This document shows, piece by piece, positions 54,424 to 62,329 of a DNA stretch of 64,000 nt (position 1 is the stretch's first letter; the number at the start of each line of letters is the position of its first letter). The notes beneath the pieces were generated by a model. That model did no database searches, was not told the origin of the DNA, and worked only from the letters and a program-made list of their open reading frames with translations. The stretch is taken from the NCBI GenBank assembly GCA_963843755.1, contig CAWJLS010000002.1, positions 310,001-374,000 on the forward strand, given 5' to 3'. Made by a program: the position numbers and the translations under genes. The stretch comes from CAWJLS01 sp963843755 (lineage in GTDB: Bacteria > Acidobacteriota > Thermoanaerobaculia > Multivoradales > DATKCC01).

Positions 54424-55263
54424 TCAACGCCCGGCGGCGTTCAGGCTCCAGTCGTAGTCCATGAGCTCGAGCGGCACGTCGCCGCCGTGCTGGTCGATGA
54501 ACGCCTTGACCTCCGGGCGCGAGTAGCGGGCGATGAACTCCGGGATGGTGTCCGCCCGCGGCTTCCAGCCCTCGTGGGTGAAGTCGCCGCCGTACCAGTC
54601 GAAGTACTTGGACACCCGCAGCTTGTCGCCGTCGATCTGGACGTTGCGCGGCGAGGAGAGGAAGGCGTGGGCCCGGCGGTCGAGCTGGTCGTCGAGCTGC
54701 GATCCGTCGAACGCCCAGGAGGGCAGCGGCGCGCACGACCGCGAGGCGCAGTTGACCGCGAAATGGATGCGCGGGTCCTTCCAGAACGGCCGGAGCAGGT
54801 GGTGCTCGATGGCGTCCAGGGTCAGCTCCTGGCCGCCGACGGTGTGGGTGGCGTCCGACCAGACGCCGTCGATGTCGCGGATCGAACCGACCGGCCAGTG
54901 GTCGAGGATCGAACGCACGGTCAGCGCGTTGTAGGCGTTGATCAGCAGGGCCTCGAGCTCGGCCGGCGCCAGCGAGGCGAGGTCGGCCCGGGCGACCCGG
55001 TCGAGGTACCCGTCGAGCTCGGCGCGGTGATCCATCATGTAGCCGTAGTCGACCAGGCCGTCGTGGGTGCCTTCGGCGAGCAGCCGGTTCCAGGCGGTGT
55101 GGTCGAACGTCTGGGTGCCCGAGGCGAACGACGCCTGGACCTGGTCGGCGATCGGCCCTTCGGCCGGCGTGCTCTTCGGTGCGAAGCACGACGCGGCGGA
55201 GAAGACGAGCCAGAAGGCGACCAGCGGCAGGCGGCGGGTAGTACGGGTGGTGAACCATTTCAT
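54424..55263 (-). CDS. DUF547-family probable lipoprotein
   Basis: A 279-residue exported protein. I chose ATG 55263 because GGAAGGAG lies just before it; a longer reading from 55290 has no such site. The signal ends in a lipobox-like 'FSAASC'. The DUF547 domain shows 'LINAYNALTVRSILDHWP', 'HFAVNCASRSCAPLP', and the ending 'DYDWSLN'. A Cys pair and an Asn/His-rich core are characteristic, and an enzymatic function such as peptidase-like activity has been proposed for related folds, but it is not proven. It lies 79 bases from the divergent LOG gene. Confidence 0.88.
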   Translation of the reverse strand: MKWFTTRTTRRLPLVAFWLVFSAASCFAPKSTPAEGPIADQVQASFASGTQTFDHTAWNRLLAEGTHDGLVDYGYMMDHRAELDGYLDRVARADLASLAPAELEALLINAYNALTVRSILDHWPVGSIRDIDGVWSDATHTVGGQELTLDAIEHHLLRPFWKDPRIHFAVNCASRSCAPLPSWAFDGSQLDDQLDRRAHAFLSSPRNVQIDGDKLRVSKYFDWYGGDFTHEGWKPRADTIPEFIARYSRPEVKAFIDQHGGDVPLELMDYDWSLNAAGR

Positions 55264-55342
55264 GGTGGCGCGCTCCTTCCTCTCGTCCACCTTATCCGGT
55301 GCCGGCCCGGGAACGGTTCATCGCGCTGGTAAGCTCCCCGCC

Positions 55343-55924
55343 ATGCGCCGACTCTGCGTCTTCTGCGGCTCGAGCGACGGCGAGCGCCCGCTCTTTCTGG
55401 AGCTCGCCCGGGAGGTCGGCCGGACGCTGGCCGGGCGTGGGTTGGAGACGGTGTACGGCGGCGGCAACGTCGGCCTGATGGGGGCGGTGGCCGACGCGGC
55501 GATGGCCGTCGGCGGGCGGGTGATCGGGGTGATCCCCGACGGCCTGCTCGCCCGCGAGCGGGGTCACCGGGGGATCTCGGAGCTGGAGATCGTCGGCTCC
55601 ATGCACGAGCGCAAGGCCCGCATGGCGAAGCTCTCCGACGGCTTCATCGCCCTCCCCGGCGGCCTGGGGACGCTCGAAGAGCTGGCCGAGGCGCTGACCT
55701 GGTCCCAGCTCGGCCTCCATCGCAAGCCGTGCGGCGTGATCAACCTGGACGGCTACTTCGATCCCCTGATCGCGTTCTTCGACCGGGCGGTGGACGAGGG
55801 GTTCATGGCTGCAGAAAGCCGCCGCATGCTCGTCGTCGCCGACGGCCCCGCGGCCCTGCTCGATGCGTTCGAGGGCTACCGGGCGCCGGCGGTGCGCCGC
55901 TGGCTCGAGCCCGACGAAGCCTGA
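55343..55924 (+). CDS. LOG-family protein (TIGR00730)
   Basis: A 193-residue cytoplasmic protein with the Rossmann-type LOG fold: 'VFCGSSDGERP', 'VYGGGNVGLMGAVADAA', 'MHERKARM' and 'PGGLGTLEELAEALTW'. The PGGxGTxxE motif marks the phosphoribohydrolase active site that cleaves N6-modified AMP to a free base and ribose phosphate in cytokinin-activating LOG proteins. Bacterial homologues are widespread and often have general nucleotide 5'-monophosphate hydrolase activity. Length is normal. It has no strong ribosome site and no evident operon partner. Confidence 0.92.
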   Translation: MRRLCVFCGSSDGERPLFLELAREVGRTLAGRGLETVYGGGNVGLMGAVADAAMAVGGRVIGVIPDGLLARERGHRGISELEIVGSMHERKARMAKLSDGFIALPGGLGTLEELAEALTWSQLGLHRKPCGVINLDGYFDPLIAFFDRAVDEGFMAAESRRMLVVADGPAALLDAFEGYRAPAVRRWLEPDEA

Positions 55925-56125
55925 CTCTTCCCGCCTCCGTCCAGACGGCGCCCACCCTTCGGGGTGGACCTTCCCCAACCCTTCCGCGTTTCAGCCTGCC
56001 ACCCGTCCGGGCGGAGAGTATCTTCCGGGTCGGCTATATGGTCATATCGCTATACATTTCTTTGAGGCGGAGAGACAAGCTCGCATCCTTCAATGCTGGA
56101 TTCCGGACCCATGGAGATGATCCCG

Positions 56126-57871
56126 ATGACTCAGCGTTTACGACGGTCCCGATGGTGTTTCTCCGCTTTGATCCTGATTGCCCTGTGCGCGGCTCCCCGC
56201 GCGGCGGTCGCGCGCCCGAGCGCCGCGGACGGGGTGGCGCTCTCGGCGGTTCAAAGTATCGACCGCGCCACCCTCGACACGCGCGACCACCACTCCCGCG
56301 ACGACGACGGGGAGGAGGGCGAACGGCCGCACCGCCCCCGCCCGACCGATCCGGTTCCTCCCGGCGACGGGGGCGGCGGCTCGGGTGACGGCGGCGGCTC
56401 CGGCAGTGGCGGCGGTTCGGGTGACGGCGCCGCGGCCCATGCCGGGCTCACCTGGAAGGGCGCCGCGACCTGCCTGGGGTGCCACCGGAACGAGGCGCAG
56501 GAGATGCACGCCTCGGTCCACTACCAGTGGGAAGGGGACGCGCTGTTCATGGTCGACGGCCCCGCGCGTCAGGGCAAGAACGCCGGCGCGGTCAACAGCT
56601 ACTGCATCAACATCACCGGCAACTGGAACGGTTGCAGCACCTGTCACGTCGGCCGGGGCGCCCTGCCCACGCCGGACATGACCCGGGCGCAGCTCAAGAA
56701 CATCGACTGCCTCATCTGCCACCAGCAGGGGTACAAGCGGGTCAAGAGGAACGGCGTCTTCGTGCCGGACACGGCCACCATGTCGATCACGATGGACCAG
56801 GCGGTGCAGACCGTGCACGAGCCCAACCGGGCGACCTGCCTGCAGTGCCACGCCAAGGGCGGCGGCGGCGACAACTTCAAGCGCGGCGATCTCGCCCTGG
56901 CCCAGGCCAACACCACCGACAAGAGCTTCGACGTCCACATGGCGACGACCGGTGCCGACCTCGTCTGCCAGGACTGCCACGCCACCGACGCGCACCGGAT
57001 GGCCGGTCGCGGCTCCGACCTGCGGGTGACCGAGAACCTGGCCGAGATCGGCTGCGCGACGGCGGAGTGCCACACCTCGATGGCTTCGCGTGGACACGGG
57101 TCGCGGACGATCGACCGCCACGTGGCGCGCGTCGCCTGCCAGACCTGCCACATCCCGCGCTATGCACGAGATGCCGCCGACACCCCGGCCACCGAGGCGA
57201 CCGAGGTCTTCCGCACCTGGCTCGAGGGGCACCAGACCGCCTCGGGGGCGATCCATCCGGCGAACCTGATGGCCAACGACCTGACGCCGGCCTACCGGTT
57301 TTGGAACGGCACCAGCTTCGCTTACAACCTGGGAGATCCGGCGGTGATCGATCCGGCCACCGGTCGCTACCCGACCTCGCGGCCGATCGGTGGGATCAAC
57401 GATCGGGACAGCAAGCTCTTCCCGTTCAAGTACAAGACCGCCGAGCAGCCGCTGGCGACCGACCTGGACCTCCTGATCGCGGTCGACACGAGCGTCTTCT
57501 TCGCCACCGGCGACGCGGTCGCGGCCACCGAGCAGGGCCTGGTGAACATGGGCTACAGCGCCGCCGAGCCGTACTCGTGGGTCGAGACCGACACCTTCCA
57601 ACTGTTGAGCCACGAGGTGGCGCCGGGCGACGACGCCCTCGGGTGCAGCGCGTGCCACGGACCGAGCGCGCAAATGAACCTGGCGCAGCTCGGCTACCGG
57701 TTGAAGGGACCGAAGTCGACGGTCTGCACCCAGTGCCACGGCCGGGAGGACGAGGAGGAAGAGGGTGGCGGCTACCGCTGGATCCACGACGAGCACGTCG
57801 GCTCGAAGCACTTCGACTGCTCCTGGTGCCACAACTTCTCGCGCCCGGAGAGGGGACTGCGGATGCCCTGA
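56126..57871 (+). CDS. Exported multihaem cytochrome c
   Basis: A 581-residue periplasmic or secreted electron carrier. The ATG at 56126 follows GGAGA at good spacing, and a signal peptide comes next. A Gly/Ser-rich and Asp-rich linker (about 50-110) precedes the haem domain. Nine CxxCH motifs (CLGCH, CSTCH, CLICH, CLQCH, CQDCH, CQTCH, CSACH, CTQCH, CSWCH) and one CxxxxCH ('CATAECH') are visible. Up to ten haems are therefore possible. The layout is reminiscent of octahaem tetrathionate-reductase-like and related multihaem enzymes, but the reaction cannot be told. It is a single-gene unit with a hairpin after it. Its likely role is periplasmic respiration or reduction. Confidence 0.88.
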   Translation: MTQRLRRSRWCFSALILIALCAAPRAAVARPSAADGVALSAVQSIDRATLDTRDHHSRDDDGEEGERPHRPRPTDPVPPGDGGGGSGDGGGSGSGGGSGDGAAAHAGLTWKGAATCLGCHRNEAQEMHASVHYQWEGDALFMVDGPARQGKNAGAVNSYCINITGNWNGCSTCHVGRGALPTPDMTRAQLKNIDCLICHQQGYKRVKRNGVFVPDTATMSITMDQAVQTVHEPNRATCLQCHAKGGGGDNFKRGDLALAQANTTDKSFDVHMATTGADLVCQDCHATDAHRMAGRGSDLRVTENLAEIGCATAECHTSMASRGHGSRTIDRHVARVACQTCHIPRYARDAADTPATEATEVFRTWLEGHQTASGAIHPANLMANDLTPAYRFWNGTSFAYNLGDPAVIDPATGRYPTSRPIGGINDRDSKLFPFKYKTAEQPLATDLDLLIAVDTSVFFATGDAVAATEQGLVNMGYSAAEPYSWVETDTFQLLSHEVAPGDDALGCSACHGPSAQMNLAQLGYRLKGPKSTVCTQCHGREDEEEEGGGYRWIHDEHVGSKHFDCSWCHNFSRPERGLRMP

Positions 57872-57892
57872 CCGGACGGGCAGCACACCGAC

Positions 57893-57923
57893 AGGGCCGG
57901 CCGCCGTCGTGGTGGCCGGCCCT
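57893..57923. terminator. Hairpin between convergent genes
   Basis: AGGGCCGGCC and GGCCGGCCCT are perfect ten-base arms with an 11-base loop. It lies between the convergent cytochrome and alcohol dehydrogenase genes and may end both. The T-run is poor. Confidence 0.6.
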
Positions 57924-57930
57924 CGCGTCT

Positions 57931-58959
57931 TCAGGCGACGACCAGGACCGCCGCTCCTTCCAACCGCCCCTGCCGCAGGTCGTCGAGCGCCCGGTTCGCC
58001 TCTTCGAGCGGGTACGGCACGGTAGTCGTGGTGAGCGGCACCCGCGGCGCGATCTCCAGCAGCTCGCGGGCGTCCCGGCGGGTCAGGTTGGCGACCGAGC
58101 GGATCACCCGCTCCTCCCAGAGGTCCCGGTAGGGGAACGAGGGGATGTCGCTCATGTGGATGCCGCCGGAGACCACCACGCCCCCCTTGCGCACGTCCCG
58201 GAGCGCCTTGGGCACCAGCGCACCGACCGGGGCGAAGATCAGGGCGGCGTCGAGCGGCTCCGGCGGCTGCTCGTCCGAGCCGCCGGCCCAGCTCGCGCCG
58301 TGGGCGTAGGCGAACTCCTGGCTCGCCGTGTCCCCCGGGCGGGTGAAGGCGTAGACGGCGCGCTGCTGGTGGACGATCACCTGGGCGACCAGGTGGGCCG
58401 CCGCGCCGAAGCCGTAGAGGCCGAGGCGCCGAGCCTCGCCGCCCGCCGCTTCGACAGTCTCGATCGCCATGCGCAGCGTCCGGTAGCCGATCAGCCCGGC
58501 GCACAGCAGCGGCGCGGCGGCGACGTCGTCGTAGGAGTCCGGGACGGGGAAGGCGAAGCGGTAGTCGGCGACGGTGTACTCGGCGTAGCCGCCGTCCAGG
58601 TGGTAGCCGGTGAAGCGGGCCCGGTCGCACAGGTTCTCGCGGCCGCTCAGGCAGTACTCGCACTCCATGCAGGTGCTGCCGAGCCAGGGGACGCCGACCC
58701 GGTCGCCCGGGGCGAAGCCGTCGACCCGCTCTCCCACCGCCGCCACCCGGCCGACGATTTCGTGGCCCAGGACCAGCGGCAGCTTGGGGTCGGGCAGGTC
58801 GCCGTCGACCACGTGCAGGTCGGTGCGGCAGACCGCGCAGGCGGCGACGCGGAGCAGCACCTCCTCCGGCCCGGGCTCCGGCACCGGGATCTCGGCGCGC
58901 TCCAGCGGGTCGCCCTGCCTTCGCAACACCATCGCGCGCATGGTGGGACGTTCGCTCAT
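57931..58959 (-). CDS. Zinc-dependent alcohol dehydrogenase family protein
   Basis: A 342-residue MDR-superfamily oxidoreductase. It has the catalytic-zinc residues in 'CAVCRTDLHVVDGD' and 'LVLGHEIVGRV', the structural-zinc cluster of four Cys in 'CMECEYCLSGRENLC', and a nucleotide-binding 'GLYGFGAAAHLVAQV' in which Ala replaces the usual third Gly. The sequence resembles AdhA-like enzymes that oxidise or reduce short alcohols with NAD(P). The start is supported by GGGAGGAG. It is divergent from the universal stress protein gene. The substrate is unknown. Confidence 0.9.
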   Translation of the reverse strand: MSERPTMRAMVLRRQGDPLERAEIPVPEPGPEEVLLRVAACAVCRTDLHVVDGDLPDPKLPLVLGHEIVGRVAAVGERVDGFAPGDRVGVPWLGSTCMECEYCLSGRENLCDRARFTGYHLDGGYAEYTVADYRFAFPVPDSYDDVAAAPLLCAGLIGYRTLRMAIETVEAAGGEARRLGLYGFGAAAHLVAQVIVHQQRAVYAFTRPGDTASQEFAYAHGASWAGGSDEQPPEPLDAALIFAPVGALVPKALRDVRKGGVVVSGGIHMSDIPSFPYRDLWEERVIRSVANLTRRDARELLEIAPRVPLTTTTVPYPLEEANRALDDLRQGRLEGAAVLVVA

Positions 58960-59119
58960 GGTCTCCTCCCGCGATCCATTCTAGGGGCTCTTCCGTGGCC
59001 CTCTCTCCACCCCCACGGGGTAGGCCGAACGCCCTCCGACGGAGCGTTGCGGGCCGGCTTCCGAATCGGTCAAATCAGTGGGAGGAGGTCGTTCCTCTCA
59101 ACACTCCCGGAGGTGCCCG

Positions 59120-60052
59120 ATGACCCGTATCCGTAGAATCCTCTGCTCTGTCGATCTGACCCCGGTGTCGCGTCAAGAAGTGGCGCTCGCGGTCGAGCTG
59201 GCCCGCGCTTTCGGCGCCCGGCTGGTGCTTCATCACAACCTTCCCGCCACCGGCTACGGCATGGCCAAGGCCTGGGAGTGGAAGCAGAACCATCCGCGGG
59301 AGGGCGCTCAGCGGCCGGCCGAGGAGCGGATGGATGAGCTGGCGGCTTCCGTCCCCGCCGGGCTCGAGGTGGAGACGCTGATCACCAGCGGGCCGCTGGC
59401 GCTCGGCATCGCGGGCCTGTGCGACGAGATGTCCGCCGACCTCCTGGTGCTCGGCTGCCACGGCTGCAGCACCGAGGAGCACTCCTCGCTGACCGAGAAC
59501 CTGATGCGCTGGTGCGAGTGCCCGATCCTGGCCCTGCACGAGGGGCAGGACAAGGAGTGGACTCTGCACCTCGAGCCCTCCGCGGAGGGCGCGCGCCGGA
59601 AGCCGCTCCGCTTCCTGGTGCCGACCGACTTCTCGCCGGCGGCGGGGGAGGCGGTGCGCTGGGCGTTCTGGCTCGGGCAGAAGCTTTCGGCGGAGATCCA
59701 CCTGCTCCACGTGCTCGGCGTGACGTCGCCGGCGGTTCGGCCGGTCGAGTCGGTGGCACCGGTCGGCTCGTCGCGCTACTACCGGGAGGCGGTGCAGGCG
59801 GAGGCGCGGGAGCGCCTGGAGGGGCTGGTGCCGCCCGAGCTCTCGGACCGCGTGACGCTGCACATCGAGCCGGGGAAGACGGAGGACGTGATCGTCGAGA
59901 ACGCGGAGGAGCTGCGGCCGGACCTGATCCTCATGGGCGAGCACGCCCGGGACCTGCTGCACCGCTTCTTCACCCACGACAACGCCCAGGGCGTCCTCCA
60001 CCGGGCCACCTGTCCGGTCTGGTTCGCCCCGCCGCCGCAGGTCGCGGCCTAG
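59120..60052 (+). CDS. Tandem universal stress protein (two USP domains)
   Basis: A 310-residue cytoplasmic protein of two USP domains. The ATG at 59120 is preceded by a GGAGGTG ribosome site. Domain 1 (about 1-145) begins 'RILCSVDLTPVSRQEVALAVEL' and ends with 'VLGCHGCSTEE..LTENLMRWCECPIL', a nucleotide-binding pattern that is somewhat altered. Domain 2 (about 160-310) begins 'FLVPTDFSPAAGEAVRWAF' and ends 'LMGEHARDLLHRFF..NAQGVLHRATCPVW'. The tandem form occurs in many stress-induced proteins, but the ligand (ATP or AMP) is not certain. It is a stand-alone gene. Confidence 0.9.
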   Translation: MTRIRRILCSVDLTPVSRQEVALAVELARAFGARLVLHHNLPATGYGMAKAWEWKQNHPREGAQRPAEERMDELAASVPAGLEVETLITSGPLALGIAGLCDEMSADLLVLGCHGCSTEEHSSLTENLMRWCECPILALHEGQDKEWTLHLEPSAEGARRKPLRFLVPTDFSPAAGEAVRWAFWLGQKLSAEIHLLHVLGVTSPAVRPVESVAPVGSSRYYREAVQAEARERLEGLVPPELSDRVTLHIEPGKTEDVIVENAEELRPDLILMGEHARDLLHRFFTHDNAQGVLHRATCPVWFAPPPQVAA

Positions 60053-60100
60053 AGTCCCGACGGTCCTTCGGCGGGAGGTCTGCCGGAGCGGCCACGCGAT

Positions 60101-60135
60101 ATCCCTCGGCGGCGAGACGACAGCCGTCGAGGGAT
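60101..60135. terminator. Hairpin downstream of the universal stress protein gene
   Basis: ATCCCTCG (60101-60108) and CGAGGGAT (60128-60135) are perfect outer arms, extended inward by GCGGC/GCCGT. There is no T-run. It lies about 50 bases after the stop codon. Confidence 0.45.
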
Positions 60136-60162
60136 ACCGCGAACGTCCACTCCCCACCCGGA

Positions 60163-60195
60163 ACGATCCCCACCGTACCGACCGCCGGGGATCGT
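60163..60195. terminator. Hairpin downstream of hflC
   Basis: ACGATCCCC and GGGGATCGT are perfect nine-base arms separated by 15 bases. It sits just beyond the hflC stop on the minus strand. With the hairpin at 60101 it separates the convergent genes; no T-run is seen. Confidence 0.5.
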
Positions 60196-60203
60196 CGAGC
60201 TGT

Positions 60204-61139
60204 CTACCCCCCGTTCTTGAGCACCCGGTACAGGGCGCCGTCGGTGGACAGGACCAGCGTGGTGCTCGGGTCGGCGGTCTGCTCGTAGGTCTCGAGCGTC
60301 TTCATGAAGCCGTAGAAGGCCCGCGACTCGGCGTTCTGGTCGTAGGCCTTGGCGTAGACGCTCGTCGCCTGGGCGTCCGCCTTGCCGCGTACCTCCTGGG
60401 CCTGCTTGTAGGCCTCGGACTGGATGCGCTTGAGCTCGAGGTCGCGCTGGCCGCGGATGCGGGCCGCTTCGCCCTCACCCTCGGAGCGGTAGCGGGTGGC
60501 GATGCGCTGGCGCTCGGCGGTCATCCGGTCGTAGACCTTGCGCCGCACGTCCTCGGTGTAGTTGATGCGCTTCAGGCGCACGTCGAGGATCTCGATCCCC
60601 AGGTCGGCGGTGCGCGAGCGGGCGGCGGCGAGGATCTCCTTGCGGATCTTCTCGCGGCCGAACTCGATCTGCTGGAACTCGGCGACCTCTTCGTTGGCCA
60701 GGGACGGATCGCGCTCCGGTTCCCGGTTCGAGGTGCGGACGATCTCGACCAGCTCGTGGTTGGCGACGGCGTTGCGCGTCTCGCCGTCCAGGATGTCGTC
60801 GAGCCGGCTCTGGGCGCCGCGCTCGTCGCGTAGCCGCTGGAAGAAGAGCAGCGGATCGGAGATCTGCCAGCGGGCCATGGTGTCGACGAAGATGAACCGC
60901 TTGTCCCGGGTGGTGAACTCGTCGGCGTTGCCGTCCCACTCGAGGAAGCGCTTGTCGAACCGGTTGACCTTCTGGATGAATGGCACCTTGAGGTGCAGGC
61001 CGGGGTGGTCGACGGTGCCGCCGACCGGCTCGCCGAACTGGGTGATGATCACCTGCTCGGTCTCGTTGACCACGTAGAGGGCGGACAGGGCGACGATCGC
61101 CAGGACGATGGCGACCAGGGCGAGGAGGGTGCGTATCAC
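60204..61139 (-). CDS. hflC: HflC, membrane protease modulator
   Basis: A 311-residue band-7/SPFH protein. One N-terminal transmembrane segment ('TLLALVAIVLAIVALSALYVV') anchors a large periplasmic SPFH domain ('ETEQVIITQFGEPVGG', 'DTMARWQISDPLLFF'), followed by a Glu/Arg-rich coiled coil ('MTAERQRIATRYRSEGEGEAARI'). HflC forms a ring complex with HflK that surrounds and limits the FtsH protease. Its ATG overlaps the hflK stop by four bases, the usual coupled order. Length and sequence fit E. coli HflC well. Confidence 0.95.
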   Translation of the reverse strand: MIRTLLALVAIVLAIVALSALYVVNETEQVIITQFGEPVGGTVDHPGLHLKVPFIQKVNRFDKRFLEWDGNADEFTTRDKRFIFVDTMARWQISDPLLFFQRLRDERGAQSRLDDILDGETRNAVANHELVEIVRTSNREPERDPSLANEEVAEFQQIEFGREKIRKEILAAARSRTADLGIEILDVRLKRINYTEDVRRKVYDRMTAERQRIATRYRSEGEGEAARIRGQRDLELKRIQSEAYKQAQEVRGKADAQATSVYAKAYDQNAESRAFYGFMKTLETYEQTADPSTTLVLSTDGALYRVLKNGG

Positions 61140-62179
61140 TGGTTCCCTCCCTGTCCGTTCGACGTGGACGGTGAGATCACGGGTCCGCCGCTCAGGTTGA
61201 GCAGCGGCAGGATGCCGCGGGCGTCCTCGTCGACCACCACCTTCTGGCCGATCTTGGGCATGATCCGGCTCATGGTCTCGAGGTACAGCCGCGTGCGGGT
61301 CACCTCCGGTGCCCGGCGGTACTCGGTGTAGAGCGAGTCGAAGCGGGCCGCCTCGCCCTCGGCGCGGTTGACCCGGTCGAGGGCGTAGCCCTGGGCCTGG
61401 GCGATGGTCTGCTGGGCCTCGCCCTTGGCCCGCGGGATGACCTTGTTGTACTCGCTCTGGGCGGAGTTGATCTTCTGCTCGCGCTCCTGCTCGGCCTCGT
61501 TGACCTCGTTGAACGACGGCTTGACCGGGTCCGGCGGGTTGACGCTCTGGAGCACCACCTGTTCGACGTGGAGGCCGGTCTCGTATGCGTCGAGCAGATC
61601 CTGGAGCTCCGTCTGGACGACGTTGGCGGTCTCCTGGCGGCCGACGGTGAGGACCTCGTCCACCGTCCGGTCACCGACCGCCTGGCGCATGACCGCCTCC
61701 GAGAGGTCGCGCAAGGTGTCCTGCGGGTTGCGGACCCGGAACAGGAACGCCTCCGGGTCGAGCACGCGGTACTGGACCACCCACTCGACCTCGGCGACGT
61801 TGAGGTCGCCGGTGAGCATCAGCGACTCGTCGGTCAGGTCGGCCTGGGAGTAGACGGTGCGCACGCCGGCCTTCTCGGTGCGGTAGCCGAACTCCTCCTT
61901 GAGCTGGCGCTGGGTGGGGACCTTGATCACCTGGTCGACCACGGGGATCTTCCAGTGCAGGCCCGGGTCGGTGGTGCCGGAGTAGCGGCCGAAGCGCAGG
62001 ACGACGCCCTGCTCCTCCGGCTCGACGGTGTAAAACGAGCTGAAGGCGACCAGGACGATCACGAGCGCCAACAGGATCTTGAACAGCGGAAGTTTCTTGA
62101 GGCGTTCGATCTCGGGCGGGACGTTGAAACCACCAGCGCCGCCGCCGGGCCGAACCCCGAAAGGGTGAGTGTTGGGCAT
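61136..62179 (-). CDS. hflK: HflK, membrane protease modulator
   Basis: A 347-residue SPFH-family partner of HflC. The Gly/Pro-rich N-terminus is shorter than in E. coli. A transmembrane helix ('LFKILLALVIVLVAFSSFYTV') follows near 30-50, then the SPFH domain ('EPEEQGVVLRFGRYSGTTDPGLHWKIP'-type region) and a coiled coil with 'NEAEQEREQKINSAQSEYNKV'. The C-terminal tail is Gly/Ser-rich. It is the first gene of the hflK-hflC operon and divergent from the transglycosylase gene over a 150-base gap. The family call is firm. Confidence 0.95.
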   Translation of the reverse strand: MPNTHPFGVRPGGGAGGFNVPPEIERLKKLPLFKILLALVIVLVAFSSFYTVEPEEQGVVLRFGRYSGTTDPGLHWKIPVVDQVIKVPTQRQLKEEFGYRTEKAGVRTVYSQADLTDESLMLTGDLNVAEVEWVVQYRVLDPEAFLFRVRNPQDTLRDLSEAVMRQAVGDRTVDEVLTVGRQETANVVQTELQDLLDAYETGLHVEQVVLQSVNPPDPVKPSFNEVNEAEQEREQKINSAQSEYNKVIPRAKGEAQQTIAQAQGYALDRVNRAEGEAARFDSLYTEYRRAPEVTRTRLYLETMSRIMPKIGQKVVVDEDARGILPLLNLSGGPVISPSTSNGQGGNQ

Positions 62180-62329
62180 GATGGGGGCAGGCTACCGCGG
62201 GCGGCGAAGGCTGGCAAACTCTGCTTGCCCTTACAATAGGCGTTCGAGCTCGCGCTCCGGTCGTCGGCAGCGGGCGGCCGGGAGCGAGACCTGTCTCATC
62301 GAGAGCCGGACGTCAGGAGGTAGAGGACG

